Below, one piece after another: positions 48,601-60,807 of a stretch of DNA of 64,000 bases. The stretch comes from Fallopia convolvulus (taxonomy: Eukaryota; Streptophyta; Magnoliopsida; Caryophyllales; Polygonaceae). The stretch is from contig OZ024719.1 of the NCBI GenBank assembly GCA_964016875.1, positions 69,759,224 to 69,823,223 of the forward strand, written 5' to 3'. The notes below the pieces were generated by a model. It made no database searches and was not told the origin of the DNA. It was given only the letters and a program-made list of their open reading frames with translations. Positions within the stretch are counted from its first letter, which is position 1; every line of letters starts with the position of its first letter. The translations under genes were made by a program, and so were the position numbers.

Positions 48601-49654
48601 TTTTTAAATTTAGCTTTAATATATAGTTATAGATATCTCAACTTTTAAAAGTTATTTTTGATGATTTTTAAGAAAGAATAGAATTATTCTTTAAAATATA
48701 CATGTGTTGGTTTTTGAAAAAAATATTAAAAATTATGAGATATTATATAATTTTTTTACTAAAATAAAAATATTTTAAAAGATGATTTATTAAAAAATCC
48801 TTTAGTTTGGGTAAAAAGGTGGGGGTTTCTACCCTAAAATAACATACATACGTATTAATTACGGGGTTCCAACCTTGTTCGCGCAAGGTCGTCCTCACCC
48901 CATAGAGCTGCGAGTCAAAGATCCCGAGCCTCAGGTAACTCTTTTTCTGGCCCTCCCTTGGAAAGCAGGCCGAGAAGTGGGCCACTTTTAGGGCCGTGAG
49001 CAGGCCCAGCGGATGCACGCTCACACCCATGATGCCCAAGTGGGCGTTCGACCCGCCCGTTCCGGCACCGAACACCAACTTCGCCTCCACTCTGGAGGCC
49101 GGGTCGTGGCCAGCGCCGTTGACCTTGTAGACGGAGATCGTGTCGATCCCGACGTCCCCGTCAGTGGACGTTCCGTCAGCGTATACCATTTGGTAGCGGC
49201 ATGTGGTCCTGCGGTCCGGTGTGCATTTCGCGTTGCTCGGGACCTCGCCGCACAGCCTGGCCCTGCACGGCAACGGTATGAAGCTCAACGACCGAGTCGG
49301 ATCGTAGCTGGGCGTTACTCTGAGCCAGGTGAAGAAGCTGCCCGTGTCGAAAACCGCCATCGCGGGGGTCTCGGCCACCAGGAATTCCACGTAGAACACG
49401 TACCTCGTTGGGTCGGCCTCGATTGGCGCGACCGACAGGCCGGGCTCGACTTCGACGAGGGTATCATTGTCATTGTCACCCAAGTAGCGTTTCACTTTTG
49501 GGTGGGATCGATGAAACATGGGCAGGATAAAGCTCGTGTCGTTTGAAAATTGGCTGGTTGTTGGGTGATTATTGGGATTTGATCGAATTGAGCAAGACAT
49601 TGGAAGCACGGTGGCTAATAGGACCAAGACAATTGCATATAGTCGTCCCTCCAT
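45688..49654 (-). CDS. Nepenthesin-like aspartic protease (A1 family), 417 aa
   Basis: Exon 1 is 49654-48874 and exon 2 is 46160-45688, joined by a 2,713-bp AT-rich intron in phase 1 (donor G|GTTGGAAC, acceptor TATACAG|GG); 1254 nt, exactly 418 codons with stop. Hydrophobic signal peptide at about residues 5-20. DTGS at residues 103-106, flap YADGT near 170, DTGA at 294-297. A cysteine-rich segment (CRARLCGEVPSNAKC, C..YQMVYADGT) is typical of plant members. Known role: acidic endopeptidase, secreted or vacuolar; specificity not readable. Exon 1 is GC-rich against AT-rich surroundings. The intron sits further 3' in the protein than in the paralogue at 23295-24821, so the two genes are not a recent duplicate pair. 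A 291-bp MITE sits in the intron. No break seen. Confidence 0.92.
46288..46578. mobile_element. MITE in protease intron, AAAAGTGCAC-rich
   Basis: Inverted ends AGAGTTTGGTTCAAATGAAA and the complement at 46559-46578. The body is a run of degenerate AAAAGTGCAC/AAAGTAC motifs. No frame of its own. Confidence 0.8.
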
Positions 49655-51089
49655 TGCAATTGACTTGATTATTTTTTGTGAGATTGAGGTCTGATCGAAT
49701 GTGAAAATTAAAGAGATCCAGTCAATTTATTTATACCCGCAGTCCCTCCGTACGTAATGCATTCAATTTTTGGACATACAATGTATTTTATCTAAGCATC
49801 AAAAAAGGCAAAAATAGGATTTTTTAATAATACTTGATTTTTACACAGACATAAAGATTTCAGAAATCGGTTTATTCATGCATGGACATTAATTTGGATA
49901 TATTTACCCTAAATAAAATTGATATGTATACTGTATACAACGATTGAATTATAAAAAAAATTCATTCAATTTTTTGGACATAAACGATTCTCTAATAACC
50001 AAGAGTACAAAAAAAAGTACGAAAATAGATTTATCAATATTAGTTACACACGTCGTGTCATGCCACCACTATAGCAATTTAATACTTAATTTATTTAATA
50101 AATACTTCATCCGTTTCTTAGAAGTTGTTTTTTTAGCCCACTACACGATTATTAACGAATGAGGTTTTTTACCCAAATTAGCCCTACATTTGGAAAAATG
50201 TGTACTCTTAACCCCTCCTAAAAAATTATTTAGAGTAATTATTACTCTTATAAAGTAGGGATAAATTTAAAAAAAGGTAGGAAAAAATATTAAAATGACG
50301 TATTTTATGAAAAATCGGCTAAAAGGATATGTTTTGAGAAGCGAAGAGAGTAGTATTTTAATTTAATAAAAATTAAAAATAATTTATTTATTATAAAAAT
50401 CATTATCTAATTATCTTTTTAACTCTAAATATCTAAATGTCTAATATCTAAATATTCCAATTAGGAATTAAAAATATTTTATCAAATTAGCCCCCAAATC
50501 TTTACCTAAAAAAAGGAAAAAATACAATATATCAACCAAATAGTTAAAACCAAATCAAACTAATTAAAATCATATATATAAGAGATAGTAATTATTAGAT
50601 TATAATATCAAATTCGATACAATATCCAATTTCAAAAATAACTATCTTTGTATATAAAAATAGGAAATAACATAACTTAGGAAAAAATCTTTTCAAAACT
50701 AAAAATCATCTATAATTTTTTCAGCAATTAAAAGATGTTTTTTTTATAGATTATCTAAAATAGTTATTAGGATCAATTGAAAAGACATGTTTAAATCTTT
50801 TTTAATTTTTTCCTTAAATATTATCTTCTATATTTTAGTTTGGTAATATCTTCTCCATTTTGATATTATATTTTCATTTATTTTTTAAGTGTATAATTAT
50901 CGGATAAAAAGAAAAATTATCTTTGAGGTTTTTTGGAGCAAAATTTGTATTACATCTTTTGTTAGGATATTCTCAAACCAAAAATTATAAATAGCTTATT
51001 GTGTTATAGATTTTTTTTCTCGGATATATTTTTTATTTTTTCTTTAGGTAAATTTTGTTTTAGAATACCCATTATTTAATTAATGTATT
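49655..51089. other. Protease upstream region and AT-rich intergenic
   Basis: A TATA-like TTTATTTATACC lies near 49725-49736, about 75 bp before the start codon. No further gene to 51089 apart from a decayed MITE. Confidence 0.5.
50105..50350. mobile_element. Decayed Stowaway-like MITE
   Basis: Left end ACTTCATCCGTTTCTTAGAA and right end complementary with mismatches (GAGAAGCGAAGAGAGTAGT). TTTTTAGCC and GGCTAAAAGG also pair. Confidence 0.5.
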
Positions 51090-51993
51090 GGCTCTGTTCC
51101 ATAACAATGTACTTATAAGAGTTGATGTTGATGTAGTTAATCTTGAAATTATGTGCTGCAATTTTTAGTTGAAATGAGATGTTAATTTTTTATATAAACT
51201 ATATAGTGTTCTAATTTATGAGATTTGAAAATTAATGTAAAATTTCAATTAAGGGCAAAAGTTGTAGAGAAATCTCATGGGCTCCATATGCCTATGATAA
51301 ATATGTTATCATTGACAATTTGACTCTCTTACTTTCGTGCTTTTATTTGCCCTTTCTTGTTGTAATTGCATACTTCATGTGGGTTAATTAGCTGACTATT
51401 TTTATGCATGCTTCTTACACTTGCACACAAGTTTTTTTCGTAAGTTTAGTGGTGTTCTTGTTTGTTTTTTTGGTAATTTTTTATACACTTGTACTTCAGC
51501 ACAAGTTACTCCAAATAAATTCTGTATAGATTTCAACTAAAAAAATCCATTACACATTTTGAGTATTTAGGTAAGAAGCAGAATATGCTATATAGATTTA
51601 AGCAAAAAAAAATAGAGATGGATTAGTGTCGATATATGCAGAATATAGAACGAAAATAGAGAATAGGAGTCGAGAACAGCGAAGAGAAGACCCGGAGTGA
51701 GAGAAGCGAACGAGAAAGAACAACAATGGTGACTGGTGAGGGTATCGGGGTTATGTATGGATAAAAAAATGAGGGGTAGAAAAAGGAGAAAATTTTTAAC
51801 GGGGAAAAATAAACTCATTTCAACTCTCTAAGGTCCCTCTCCCCACCATATTTTTTTCCCAAGATTTCAACTACTATCAACAACATGAACACGTTTTAAC
51901 CCTATCTACCAAACCCTCACACTAGTTGAATTTTTTTAGGATCAACTACATAAGCGCATTTCAACTAGCATATCAACACTACCGAACGAAGCC
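51090..51993. mobile_element. Non-autonomous TIR element, copy 1 (904 bp)
   Basis: Left end GGCTCTGTTCCATA, right end complement GGCTTCGTTCGGTA. About 770 bp matches 53959-54735 at roughly 90% by eye. No transposase. Possible decayed 8-10-bp flanking duplication (TTAATGTATT and TTAAGTAATT), which would fit hAT or MULE. Confidence 0.65.
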
Positions 51994-52323
51994 TTAAGTA
52001 ATTTGGTCCAAATACTTGTTAGTTGTTACTGTTGTTGACGTTAGAGTTGGTTGTGACGAGGGAGTTATGACATGGCGACACCACATTGGCTGAAGGCTGA
52101 AGCAACGTGTAGTTTGTACATGCTACTTATGGGCCCAAATAAATGGGCCGTGTGATGAGCAAACAAAGTTTATGTACAAATCTGATTATACATTGGTCCT
52201 TTGCTTCTGAAAATTTACAATTTTCAAACACATGCCTAAAGATAATTAAAGAGGAATTTGGCCCATATATCCTAAAACAAGCATAATCATGATGGAAGAC
52301 GAAGTCTCGTGGAGTCCTTGACA

Positions 52324-52640
52324 TTAAGACGATTCGTGAGCTAATGCAAGGATGCGATAGACGTACTCTTGAGGTCGAGGGCCGTATGAGTACGATGAAG
52401 TCTCGTGAGCCGGTGTAGAAAAGCCATAGACGGCCCCTTGAGGCTGAGGGTCGTATGAGTAGTGAGCCGGTGTAGGGAAGCCATAGACGGCACATTGAGG
52501 CTGAGGGTCGTATGAGTAGTGAGCCGATGTATGGAAGCCATAGACGACCCCTTGAGGCTGAGGGCCGTATGAGTACGATGAAGACTCGTGAGCCGGTGCA
52601 GGAATGCGATAGACGACCCCTTGAGGTTGAGGATACGTAC
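52324..52640 (-). repeat. Five in-frame Pro/Tyr tail repeats
   Basis: Units of 57-69 bp, core GGCCCTCAGCCTCAAGGGGT and variants on the minus strand, encoding YSYGPQPQGVVYGF-type units. Copies 2-4 are the most alike, as expected from slippage or unequal exchange. Confidence 0.85.
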
Positions 52641-53363
52641 AAATACGAGCTAGCATAGCCATGGTTGCCTTCCCTCTTCTTGGCGTGGACGTCCACGACG
52701 CTCACAACACTTGTGGAACCCACCTTCTTCCTAAGGGTCCTGACCAAGCAAACCGGGTCGAGACCGTCTCCGACCACCACAAGTCGGTCGCTCTTGCATC
52801 CTTCGACAGAGCACATGTCAAGAGCCCCTACATTTACGTGTAATTAAGGCGGTTTGTTTGCGCACTCTCAATATTGTGTTGCGCACTCCAACATGGGCGG
52901 ATTTCCGTCCCGCACAAAAAAATGGCACAAATATGGGCGGGTTTCAAACTCGCACAAGAAAACGGCACAGATACATGGATGGGTTTCAAACCCGCACAAA
53001 AAAATTTATATATTTAAGGGAGGATTTAGGATCTTCCCAAAATCAGAGTGCACATCTAAAAAATCGGAGTGCGCAAAATTTCGCCGGTAATTAATTAAGT
53101 TAATTAAAGTTAGAAAAAAACAGAGATCGAATTAATTAACATGATTAATTGCAGCAAGATAAACTTTAATAAAAAGTAATCAGTTTGACTCATTGACCTG
53201 GTGTGGTAGATATGACAATCTTGACAGCCTTTCTCTTCAGTTCCATCCCAATCACGATCCTTTGCTGTAAAAGTAATTAGATTATTGTTCAAGTTTATAT
53301 GAAATAATTAAAATATTAAGAGGAAGAAATACACGTGTCTATATATTTCATAATTACCTTTGT
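52324..53363 (-). pseudogene. HMA-domain (HIPP-like) gene, start lost and frameshifted
   Basis: Exon 2 (53264-53198) encodes QRIVIGMELKRKAVKIVIST. Exon 3 (52827-52324) continues GALDMCSVEGCKSDRLVVVG and DGLDPVCLVRTLRKKVG, the second half of a plant heavy-metal-associated domain of the type without CxxC. Junctions are GT-AG in phase 1. Exon 1 should supply ATGAAG before the donor at 53357, but the sequence reads ACAAAG, so the start codon seems lost. After YLYV (near 52635) the domain frame leaves a neighbouring frame with five repeats of about 19-23 residues (YSYGPQPQGVVYGF, TPAHE), typical of the Pro/Tyr tail of this family; a 1-nt indel would join them. No CaaX box ends the tail. The other frame also stays open to 52127 because the units are multiples of three. 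Confidence 0.7.
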
Positions 53364-53958
53364 AGCGTTACGCGCAGATGTTCTAATTATGAGAAAATGA
53401 AGGAAGAAGAGAAAGATGGGAGATTAATAAGATTATGCAAGAGATTCAAGATGAAAGCTGTCTATATATATATATATATAAATGAACCAAATCAAGTGAT
53501 TTTTTTTTTAAAAAGACGAGATACCTCTGGTCTAATCAAGCTTATACTGAGACTGGACATTAGAGTTGTAGTAATCTTAAACTAGCATAAACTAGAAAAT
53601 GGAGGAGGATGTGAGAGTGAAGTTATGACATGACGACACTACATTGGCTGAAGCAACGTGAATATTCTTTTCCGGGTGAACTAGTACGTAAATAGTGGAG
53701 ATTTCTAAACCTAATCAAGTTATTTCTCATAAATTCTTTTATTTTTCTGATATTCTGTAACTAATTTTATAACCACCTCAATATATACATATAGGTTTTT
53801 GTTTGCTCCAATTTGTTGGAATATTTCAATTTATAGGAATTTGAATGCTAACCGAGCCTTACGTGCTATCCTCCTAAGAGTGCAACATATATGATCAATA
53901 CAAGGTTGCCAAAAATAACGTTGATCTAACAAATTGAACTGAGATATACCGGGCCTTA

Positions 53959-54735
53959 GACTCCGTTCGGTAACAATGTACTTATATGAGTTGATGCTGA
54001 TGTAGTTGATGTTGAAATTATGTATTGAAATTTGTAATTGAAATGAGATGTTTATTTTTTATATAAACTACATAGTGTTCTAATTTATGAGTTTTGAAAA
54101 TTAATATAAAATTACAATGAAGGGCATAAGTTGTAGAGAAATCTGATGGGTTCCTTTTGCCTAATTGATAATTTGACTCTCTTGCTTTCGTGTTTTTATT
54201 TGCCCTTTCTTGTTGTAATTGCATATTTCATGTGGGTTAATTAGCTGATTATTTCTATGCATGCTTCTTACACTTGCTCACAAGTTTTTTCGTAAGTTTA
54301 GTGGTGTGCTTGTTTGTTTTTTTGGTAATTTTTTATACACTTGCACTTCAGCACAAGTTACTACAAATAAATTCAGTATAGATTTCAACTAAAAAAATTC
54401 ATTACACATTTTGAGTATTTAGGTAAGAAGCAGAATATGCACTATAGATTTAAACAAAACAAAAATAGAGATGGATTAGTGTCGATATATGCAGAATATA
54501 GAGCGAAAATAGAGAATAGGAGTCGAGAACAGAGAAGAGAAAACCTGGAGTGAGAGAAGCGAACGAGAAAGAAGAACAATGGTGACTGGTGAGAGTATCG
54601 GGGTTATGTATGGATAAAAAATGAGGGGTAGAAAAAGGAGAAAATTTTGAACGGGGAAAAATAAACTTATTTCAACTCTCTAAGGTCCCTCTCCCACCTT
54701 ATTTTTTTCCTAAGATTTCAACTAGTATCAACAAA
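53959..54735. mobile_element. Non-autonomous TIR element, copy 2 (right end missing)
   Basis: Left end GACTCCGTTCGGTAAC matches the complement of the right end of copy 1, and the body is co-linear with 51090-51860. The last ~130 bp of copy 1 has no counterpart. Confidence 0.65.
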
Positions 54736-55582
54736 AAGAATTAAAATAAAAATCTCATTTATTTGTTTTAAGAGTCTGTATGATACCATTAACTTTCTTA
54801 GTACGAAAATAAATCTTAAATGTCTAATATGAAATATATTCTAAATTATTTTAATAAAGTGTTTTTGTAGAAATACGTGAGTTTATGAATAAAATATATA
54901 TTTTTTATCTTATCAATGTTACTAATAAATTTATTGTTCTAATTTAGTATGTAGTTTGGTTCAAATTTATCAATAATTCAATATGTATACTATAAAATAT
55001 TACGAATTATACAATCGTCACCCTTCATAACAAGGGTCTTAAACTAATTTACTATAGTACAATACTAAAAAATAAACTAAGTTAAGTTACAAAATAATAA
55101 GCCACATGTCACAATCTATCCATATTATCTCTTAAAATTATTTTAATAATACTCTTCATAAACAATTCCCCACTTTCTCAACCCACTATCCCATTTTACC
55201 AGCTAACGTTTTTTTTTTGTCAAAACTGCATATCTCTCCTCTTCTTCATATGTTTTTTTCTCATTAGTTCGTGAATCAGTTAGATTTAGATCAATTAAAT
55301 TTGCCAATGATCGAATGTGCCAAATCCAAATGGTGGCATACTGGCATGAAAGACATGGAATAGCAAAATGAGAAAGTCGCTAACTTGCTCTCTTAATTAT
55401 TAGGATAGTATTTCCAACTGATCTTGAAAAATCTTCTTAATCTTAGTTATTGGAACTTAACAATATATACTACATGATTAATTTTCATGTTCTTGCTGCT
55501 TGTGATGTTTTTGGCAATGTACTAGTGTAATAATATTTAATTTTGTTTGTTGTGTCTTGGAATTGATATTCATGTATCTAAC
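54736..55582. other. AT-rich intergenic
   Basis: Nothing recognised. Confidence 0.5.
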
Positions 55583-55940
55583 AAAAGTATGAGATACATT
55601 ATGGTGTTCATGTGATTGGCGAGATCGCTGGACGTTTTGAGGCTATTGAAGACCCTTCATTCCGGTGGAGGCAACGTCAGTGGTCCACCTTTCTTTATGA
55701 CTTGTCCGTTTTGACCCGAATGCTAGAGGCATTTGTTTCTCTAGCCCCTCAGTTCTCCACTACTCTGTTTGTTCTAGTTCCTGATCTTCGGTTGTTGTAC
55801 TTTACTTACTGTTTGTGTTTGCTGTTCTAGTTTCAGGCTCTTCTAGCCGGTTGTTCTGGCTGCCGTTTTAACGGCCTCTCAGTTATCGGGCTTGTCCGAT
55901 ATACCGAATTCTTACCTTATCAAAAAAAGTATGAGATACA
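55583..55940 (+). mobile_element. 5'-truncated LINE 3' end
   Basis: The insert 55599-55924 is flanked by the 16-bp duplication AAAAGTATGAGATACA (55583-55598 and 55925-55940) and ends in an A-run. It carries a short frame to 55830, then a 3' UTR-like GC-richer tail. This is the usual product of aborted target-primed reverse transcription. Confidence 0.85.
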
Positions 55941-56745
55941 GAATATCAATGGATATTTCCCCGTTTGGTTTATTATGATACATGTAAACGTAAACGTAAA
56001 CGTAAATGAAAACAAAATGAATCTAGACTATTTTTAGTGTTATAATACATTTATTATGTATCTCATGGGCACATTAATTCTAATTTAGGGAATAGTTTTA
56101 AAATAATTTCTCAAATTAACATTTTTATTGTGTGCTCATGGGCACACATTAGCCGAACCATACATTTATATAAAAAAATCATGCAACAGCTTGTCGTAGA
56201 TATAAGGGAATTCTTACCCACCTTTTTTTTGGTAGAAATTCTTACCCACCCTTTGATGGATGAATGATTGAGGTGAAACAAGCTCATTTTTACAATGGAT
56301 AAGAGGTTGTGCAAAGTAAGTTGATTTTTTTTTGTTAATGTATCATGACACCAAAATGGACTACATTCATTTCCATTCCGTTTACGTTTTCATAAATTGC
56401 AATCAAACATGACCTTAATCTTAATGTGAATTGACTTCTGATTTTCATGATATATTGTAGGTGAGTATGATGAATTGATAATCTAATTTATTAATTTCTT
56501 TTTGTATGCTCAGTTTTTAACCTGTTAAGTTCTAAAATATTTACAACTTTAATAGCCTACTTATGTAATGATATCATATAACACAATAATTAAGATAATT
56601 ATTTATATAAGTTTTAGATTTCCCCTCCTATTTATATATTTAAAATAACTTTTTTATATTTGTAATTATCCCGTACATGGTTCGGGCAATGCACGAGTTA
56701 GTCATTTATAATATAGCCCAAGTTCATTCATTTGTCTATAAACAG
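55941..56745. other. AT-rich intergenic
   Basis: ACGTAA repeats near 55985-56005. No gene seen. Confidence 0.5.
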
Positions 56746-56750
56746 GTCCC

Positions 56751-56903
56751 TGTTATAATATTTATATATTATTATATTTAGATATACAATTGGAAACCCT
56801 AGTTTGTATTCTCTATATAAAGGCCCCTATAGGTGACCTAATAAGACGGATCTGATCTCTCTCCTTTCTCCCTATTTCTCTCTATTTTCTATAATTTATA
56901 ACA
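56751..56903 (+). repeat. Copia 5' LTR
   Basis: 153 bp, TG...CA ends; contains a TATATAAAGG promoter-like box near 56814. Confidence 0.92.
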
Positions 56904-56917
56904 CGTTATCAGCACGA
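56904..56917 (+). other. Putative copia primer-binding site
   Basis: CGTTATCAGCACGA follows the LTR directly. This sequence is familiar from many plant copia elements; the priming tRNA region is not certain. Confidence 0.6.
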
Positions 56918-57458
56918 ATGGCTCAAGGCTCGAGATATTATTCTAGCACTAAAATTAATCCTCCATACCCTTCGTTTCAACTTTTACTTTGTTTTCGATC
57001 ACATGCCTCTTTAATATATTAATGGATGTGTGAATTATATGCCTCTGCCATTGAATTATATGCTCGAACTAATCATCATGTGAATTATATGCTTGAACTT
57101 ATGAATTGCGTTCTTATTTTCCTGTGCTTTGCATATTCTGATTTGAGATAGAGAGACAGTACGATGATTCATTCCATTAATTTGACATAAAGCACGTACG
57201 AATTGCAAGTTCTGATCATTCATGATGAATTCACGTTATTAGTTATTATGATAACTATTTTTTTACATTCAAACTTAATGTTTGTTGTGTTATTTTGATA
57301 ACTATTTTTGATCATTCACGTGTATCTCTTTATGTATATCTCTACATACTTAATTAATATTCATAAACTATATGCCACATTATAATTAATGTTCGTTGTT
57401 TTTATTTATATTGATTTTATATGGTAAATCCCCCGAAATGGATGTATTCATAAACAAA

Positions 57459-59098
57459 TTTGTCCTTGGTGAGACAAACAATATGAACATATGAAGACAA
57501 TATTATCCCCGAAGTGATAATTTTTTTTGTTAATTTTCATTCCTTGAAGCGAATGAAAATGTAATCCCTGAAGTGATTATTTCCATTCCCTGAAGTGATT
57601 GGAACGTCATTGTATTATCCTTGAAGCGATAATTATTTCCTCCTGAAGAGTTGATTTATAAATAAAATTATCCCTGAAGCGATAATTATTTCCTCCTGAA
57701 GAGTTGATTTATAAATAAAATTATCCTTGAAGTGATAATTATTTCCTCCTGAAGAGTTGAATTTACAAATAATATTATCCCTGAAGTGATAATTATTTCC
57801 TCATGAAGAGTTGAATTTACAAATAATATTATCCCTGAAGTGATAATTATTTCCTCCTGAAGAGTTGAATTTACAAAACAATATCATAATTTTATCCCTG
57901 AAGTGATAAATTTCATTCCCTGAAGTGAATGAATTATTTTATTTATTGTATTGCTCTTATATTGTTTATTTATTTATTATTTTCATATACTTATTATGTT
58001 ATATTATTTTCTCTTGAAGAGTTAACTGAATGTACAGGACAAGATTATCCCTGAAGTGATAATCCTCGTTCCTTGAAGTAAATGAAAACTTCATTTTATC
58101 CCTGAAGTGATAATTCTCATTCCTTGAAGTGAATGAAACCATTTTTCTATTTTTATACTTGGAGTGATAATTTCTATCCCCGAAGTGGATGAAGTAATTG
58201 AATCAATCCCCAGAAGTGGATCAATATAATAAAAGTTCATACTCCTTGAAGTGAGTGGTGATACTAAAGTCGTCTCTTGAAGTAAATGACATGAATCATG
58301 TGCAAATTGAAAACGAAAAATATCATCTCCAGAAGTAGATGATAAAGTTCATATGAATATTATCTCTTGAAGTAGATAATAAAATATCCACATGGATATC
58401 ACATCCTGAAGTATGTGACTAAAAGGTCTCATTGAAATAACAACCTGAAGTATGTGATTGAAAGATCTTATGAATAATCACACCATGAAGTATGTGATGG
58501 AAAGAAGTCTAGAAGACTTCGTATTCAATCTCTTGTCACCAGAAGTTGACAATATTTTATGATACTTTATTTTTTTATTTATATTTTTTAATTTAATTAT
58601 TAATGTTATTGCTTATATACATTTCTATTTGTTCTTTAAGTTAAAACTTGTCATCTCATGAAGCAGATACTAGTATGTCTCTGTAGAAACAAATTTGAAA
58701 TCATCCTAGAAGAGATGAAATGATAAATCTCATTACCCCCTGAAGTGAGTAATGATAGAAAATATCACTTCCTGAAGAAGATGATAAAACTTATGTGACA
58801 ATGATCATCTCCTGAAGTAGATGCTTTTATACATAAGAGTATTATCCCTAGAAGTGGATTTACATACATAATTACTTCTTGTAGTATGATGAGAAAAATT
58901 TATTAGTGGAACTATATGAACATATCATCTCCAGAAGTGGATGATAAATGGTTCAAGAAATAAAATTACGTTGTCACTTGAAGCTGACAGATGAGATGTT
59001 TGGGAGATTCATGAAGCACTTGAAGTTCCAAAATACATGTGCTAAGTTATAATGAACGTATCATATCATCAACTCCATTCGAGCTTGAAGAATCGAAT
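57459..59098 (+). repeat. Array of constant-loop hairpins
   Basis: At least 20 short hairpins, each with a 5-10-bp stem of its own sequence and a loop CC(T/A)GAAGT, CTTGAAGT, CTTGAAGC or a close variant. Examples: 57533-57560 stem ATTTTCATTC; 58043-58064 stem GATTATC; 58321-58344 stem TATCATCT; 58399-58418 stem TCACAT; 58533-58552 stem TTGTCA. A ~55-bp unit carrying one of them is repeated in tandem (57600-57870). More occur to 62168, including inside pol. Confidence 0.9.
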
Positions 59099-60807
59099 TT
59101 TGACAAGTAGAGATCGTTATAAACTCTTGGAGAGTTAAGAGATCTCATACCAAACCATGTACTCTAGATATAGTACAAGAAATATGGCATGTACTCTAGA
59201 AGTAGTATAAGGAATGTGGGTCATCACAATATTCAGAATTATGTCTAAATGACCACTTACCTAGCAGAAACTAGAAGTTCAAGGTCATGTTTAACCAACC
59301 TCTTGCATGCCGGAAGCATGCCTCCTCCGGAAGAGGGTGTGAAAGAGGTTACGGTATATTACGCATGCGGCCGTTAGTCATGGTTATGATTTATAGCTAG
59401 GACATCGTGGGTTAATTTGATATCCAGAAGAACATCTAAGATAAGGGATATCCCATAAATGACATATAATTGATCATCAGTCTTGTACCAGTTGTACAAG
59501 AACCACACCTTATGAGTATAAGCGTGGAGACCGGTCTAGTCTATATTAAAAATTCTGAATGTATCCATTTTGAGGCATCTAATGTTAAAAATCAAGATAA
59601 TGATTTATCTGATTTGAGTTGATGAGCTCCTAAACATAAGTATGGATCACCGACATTTTTCAATGGTGTCACACCATATAGTATTTGAAAACCAGAAGTT
59701 TTCACTAAGTTATGCGCAAATTTTGGTGTGAAGATTATGATGACTCTAGAAGAGTATATCCCATTGAATAATGTAATCTCACTAACTGGAAGTTAGTTAA
59801 TGATAAGATATATTTGTGGTATGATTAACTTGGTCAATCAAGTGAAGTAATAATGCGCATGATCGGTATGGGACCGAAAGATCTTGAGACTTGAAGTCTC
59901 TTCCTAGGAGTGACCTTTAAAGGCTTGTGATCTTGGCAAGTTAGTAGCAAAGCCAGCATAATATGCAAGTAAATACAAAGTCTCATATGCTCCTTGACTA
60001 AGTTCAAGTGATATAATAGGACATATTACATCGCCATGTGAACCATTGTGGATTAATCATATGATGTTTAAAGATGCCTCAACCCATTGATTCCATTGAA
60101 AAAGGAGGGAAATGAAAATAAATTAGTGTAGTGGTTGAGCATTGAGTAGCTCTCACACACATTCACAAAACGACCCAGGTAGAGTCGTCAATAATGCAGT
60201 CATAATTGATAGCCATGCAAGTGCTATACATGGAATACGCGACCTGGAAGAGTCGTGGTTAAATAGGATCATGAAATGTGAATGTCGATAATTAAATTCG
60301 ACTTGGACCGACTGCTTATAGAAAATTTTCCTAATAGAAGCTTGTCTCTAGAAGAGATTAAATGCTTTATATGTCCTTCACCTCCCTAAATGATTGTTAA
60401 GTAATGCCACACAATGAAAGTTGGGATTAAACGAAGGGTTTGGGTCCTTATCGTTTATAAAATACCTAGAGCTTATAATCGGTGATCAATATATTGCTCG
60501 GTATTAAGATTAACACTTTGGCGAGGTGAAAATCCCAACTTTAGGGGGAGAATAAAATGAGACTAGAAGTTAAGAGATTGCATGAGATGCAACTTGTTGT
60601 TTTCAATCCGAAGAAAGCTAAACCAGAAGTTTAGCGAATTGTATAACTAAACCGGAAGTTTAGGGAATTGTATAGCTCATGTTATTTATCAATGTCCTGA
60701 AAGTGATTAAGTCACAAACACCAACTGAAAATGCGTCAACTCATTTGGAGATTCCAGAAGTAACTCCAAACCAACACATAAGCATGCTTGAAGCATGAGA
60801 GACATTT

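Noticed and set aside
49013..49546. 177-aa plus-strand frame
   Set aside because: Shadow of the GC-rich first exon of the aspartic protease on the minus strand.
52127..52816. 229-aa open frame as an intact HMA protein
   Set aside because: The frame leaves the expected Pro/Tyr tail after the HMA half, and the start codon exon is missing; openness follows from repeats in multiples of three.
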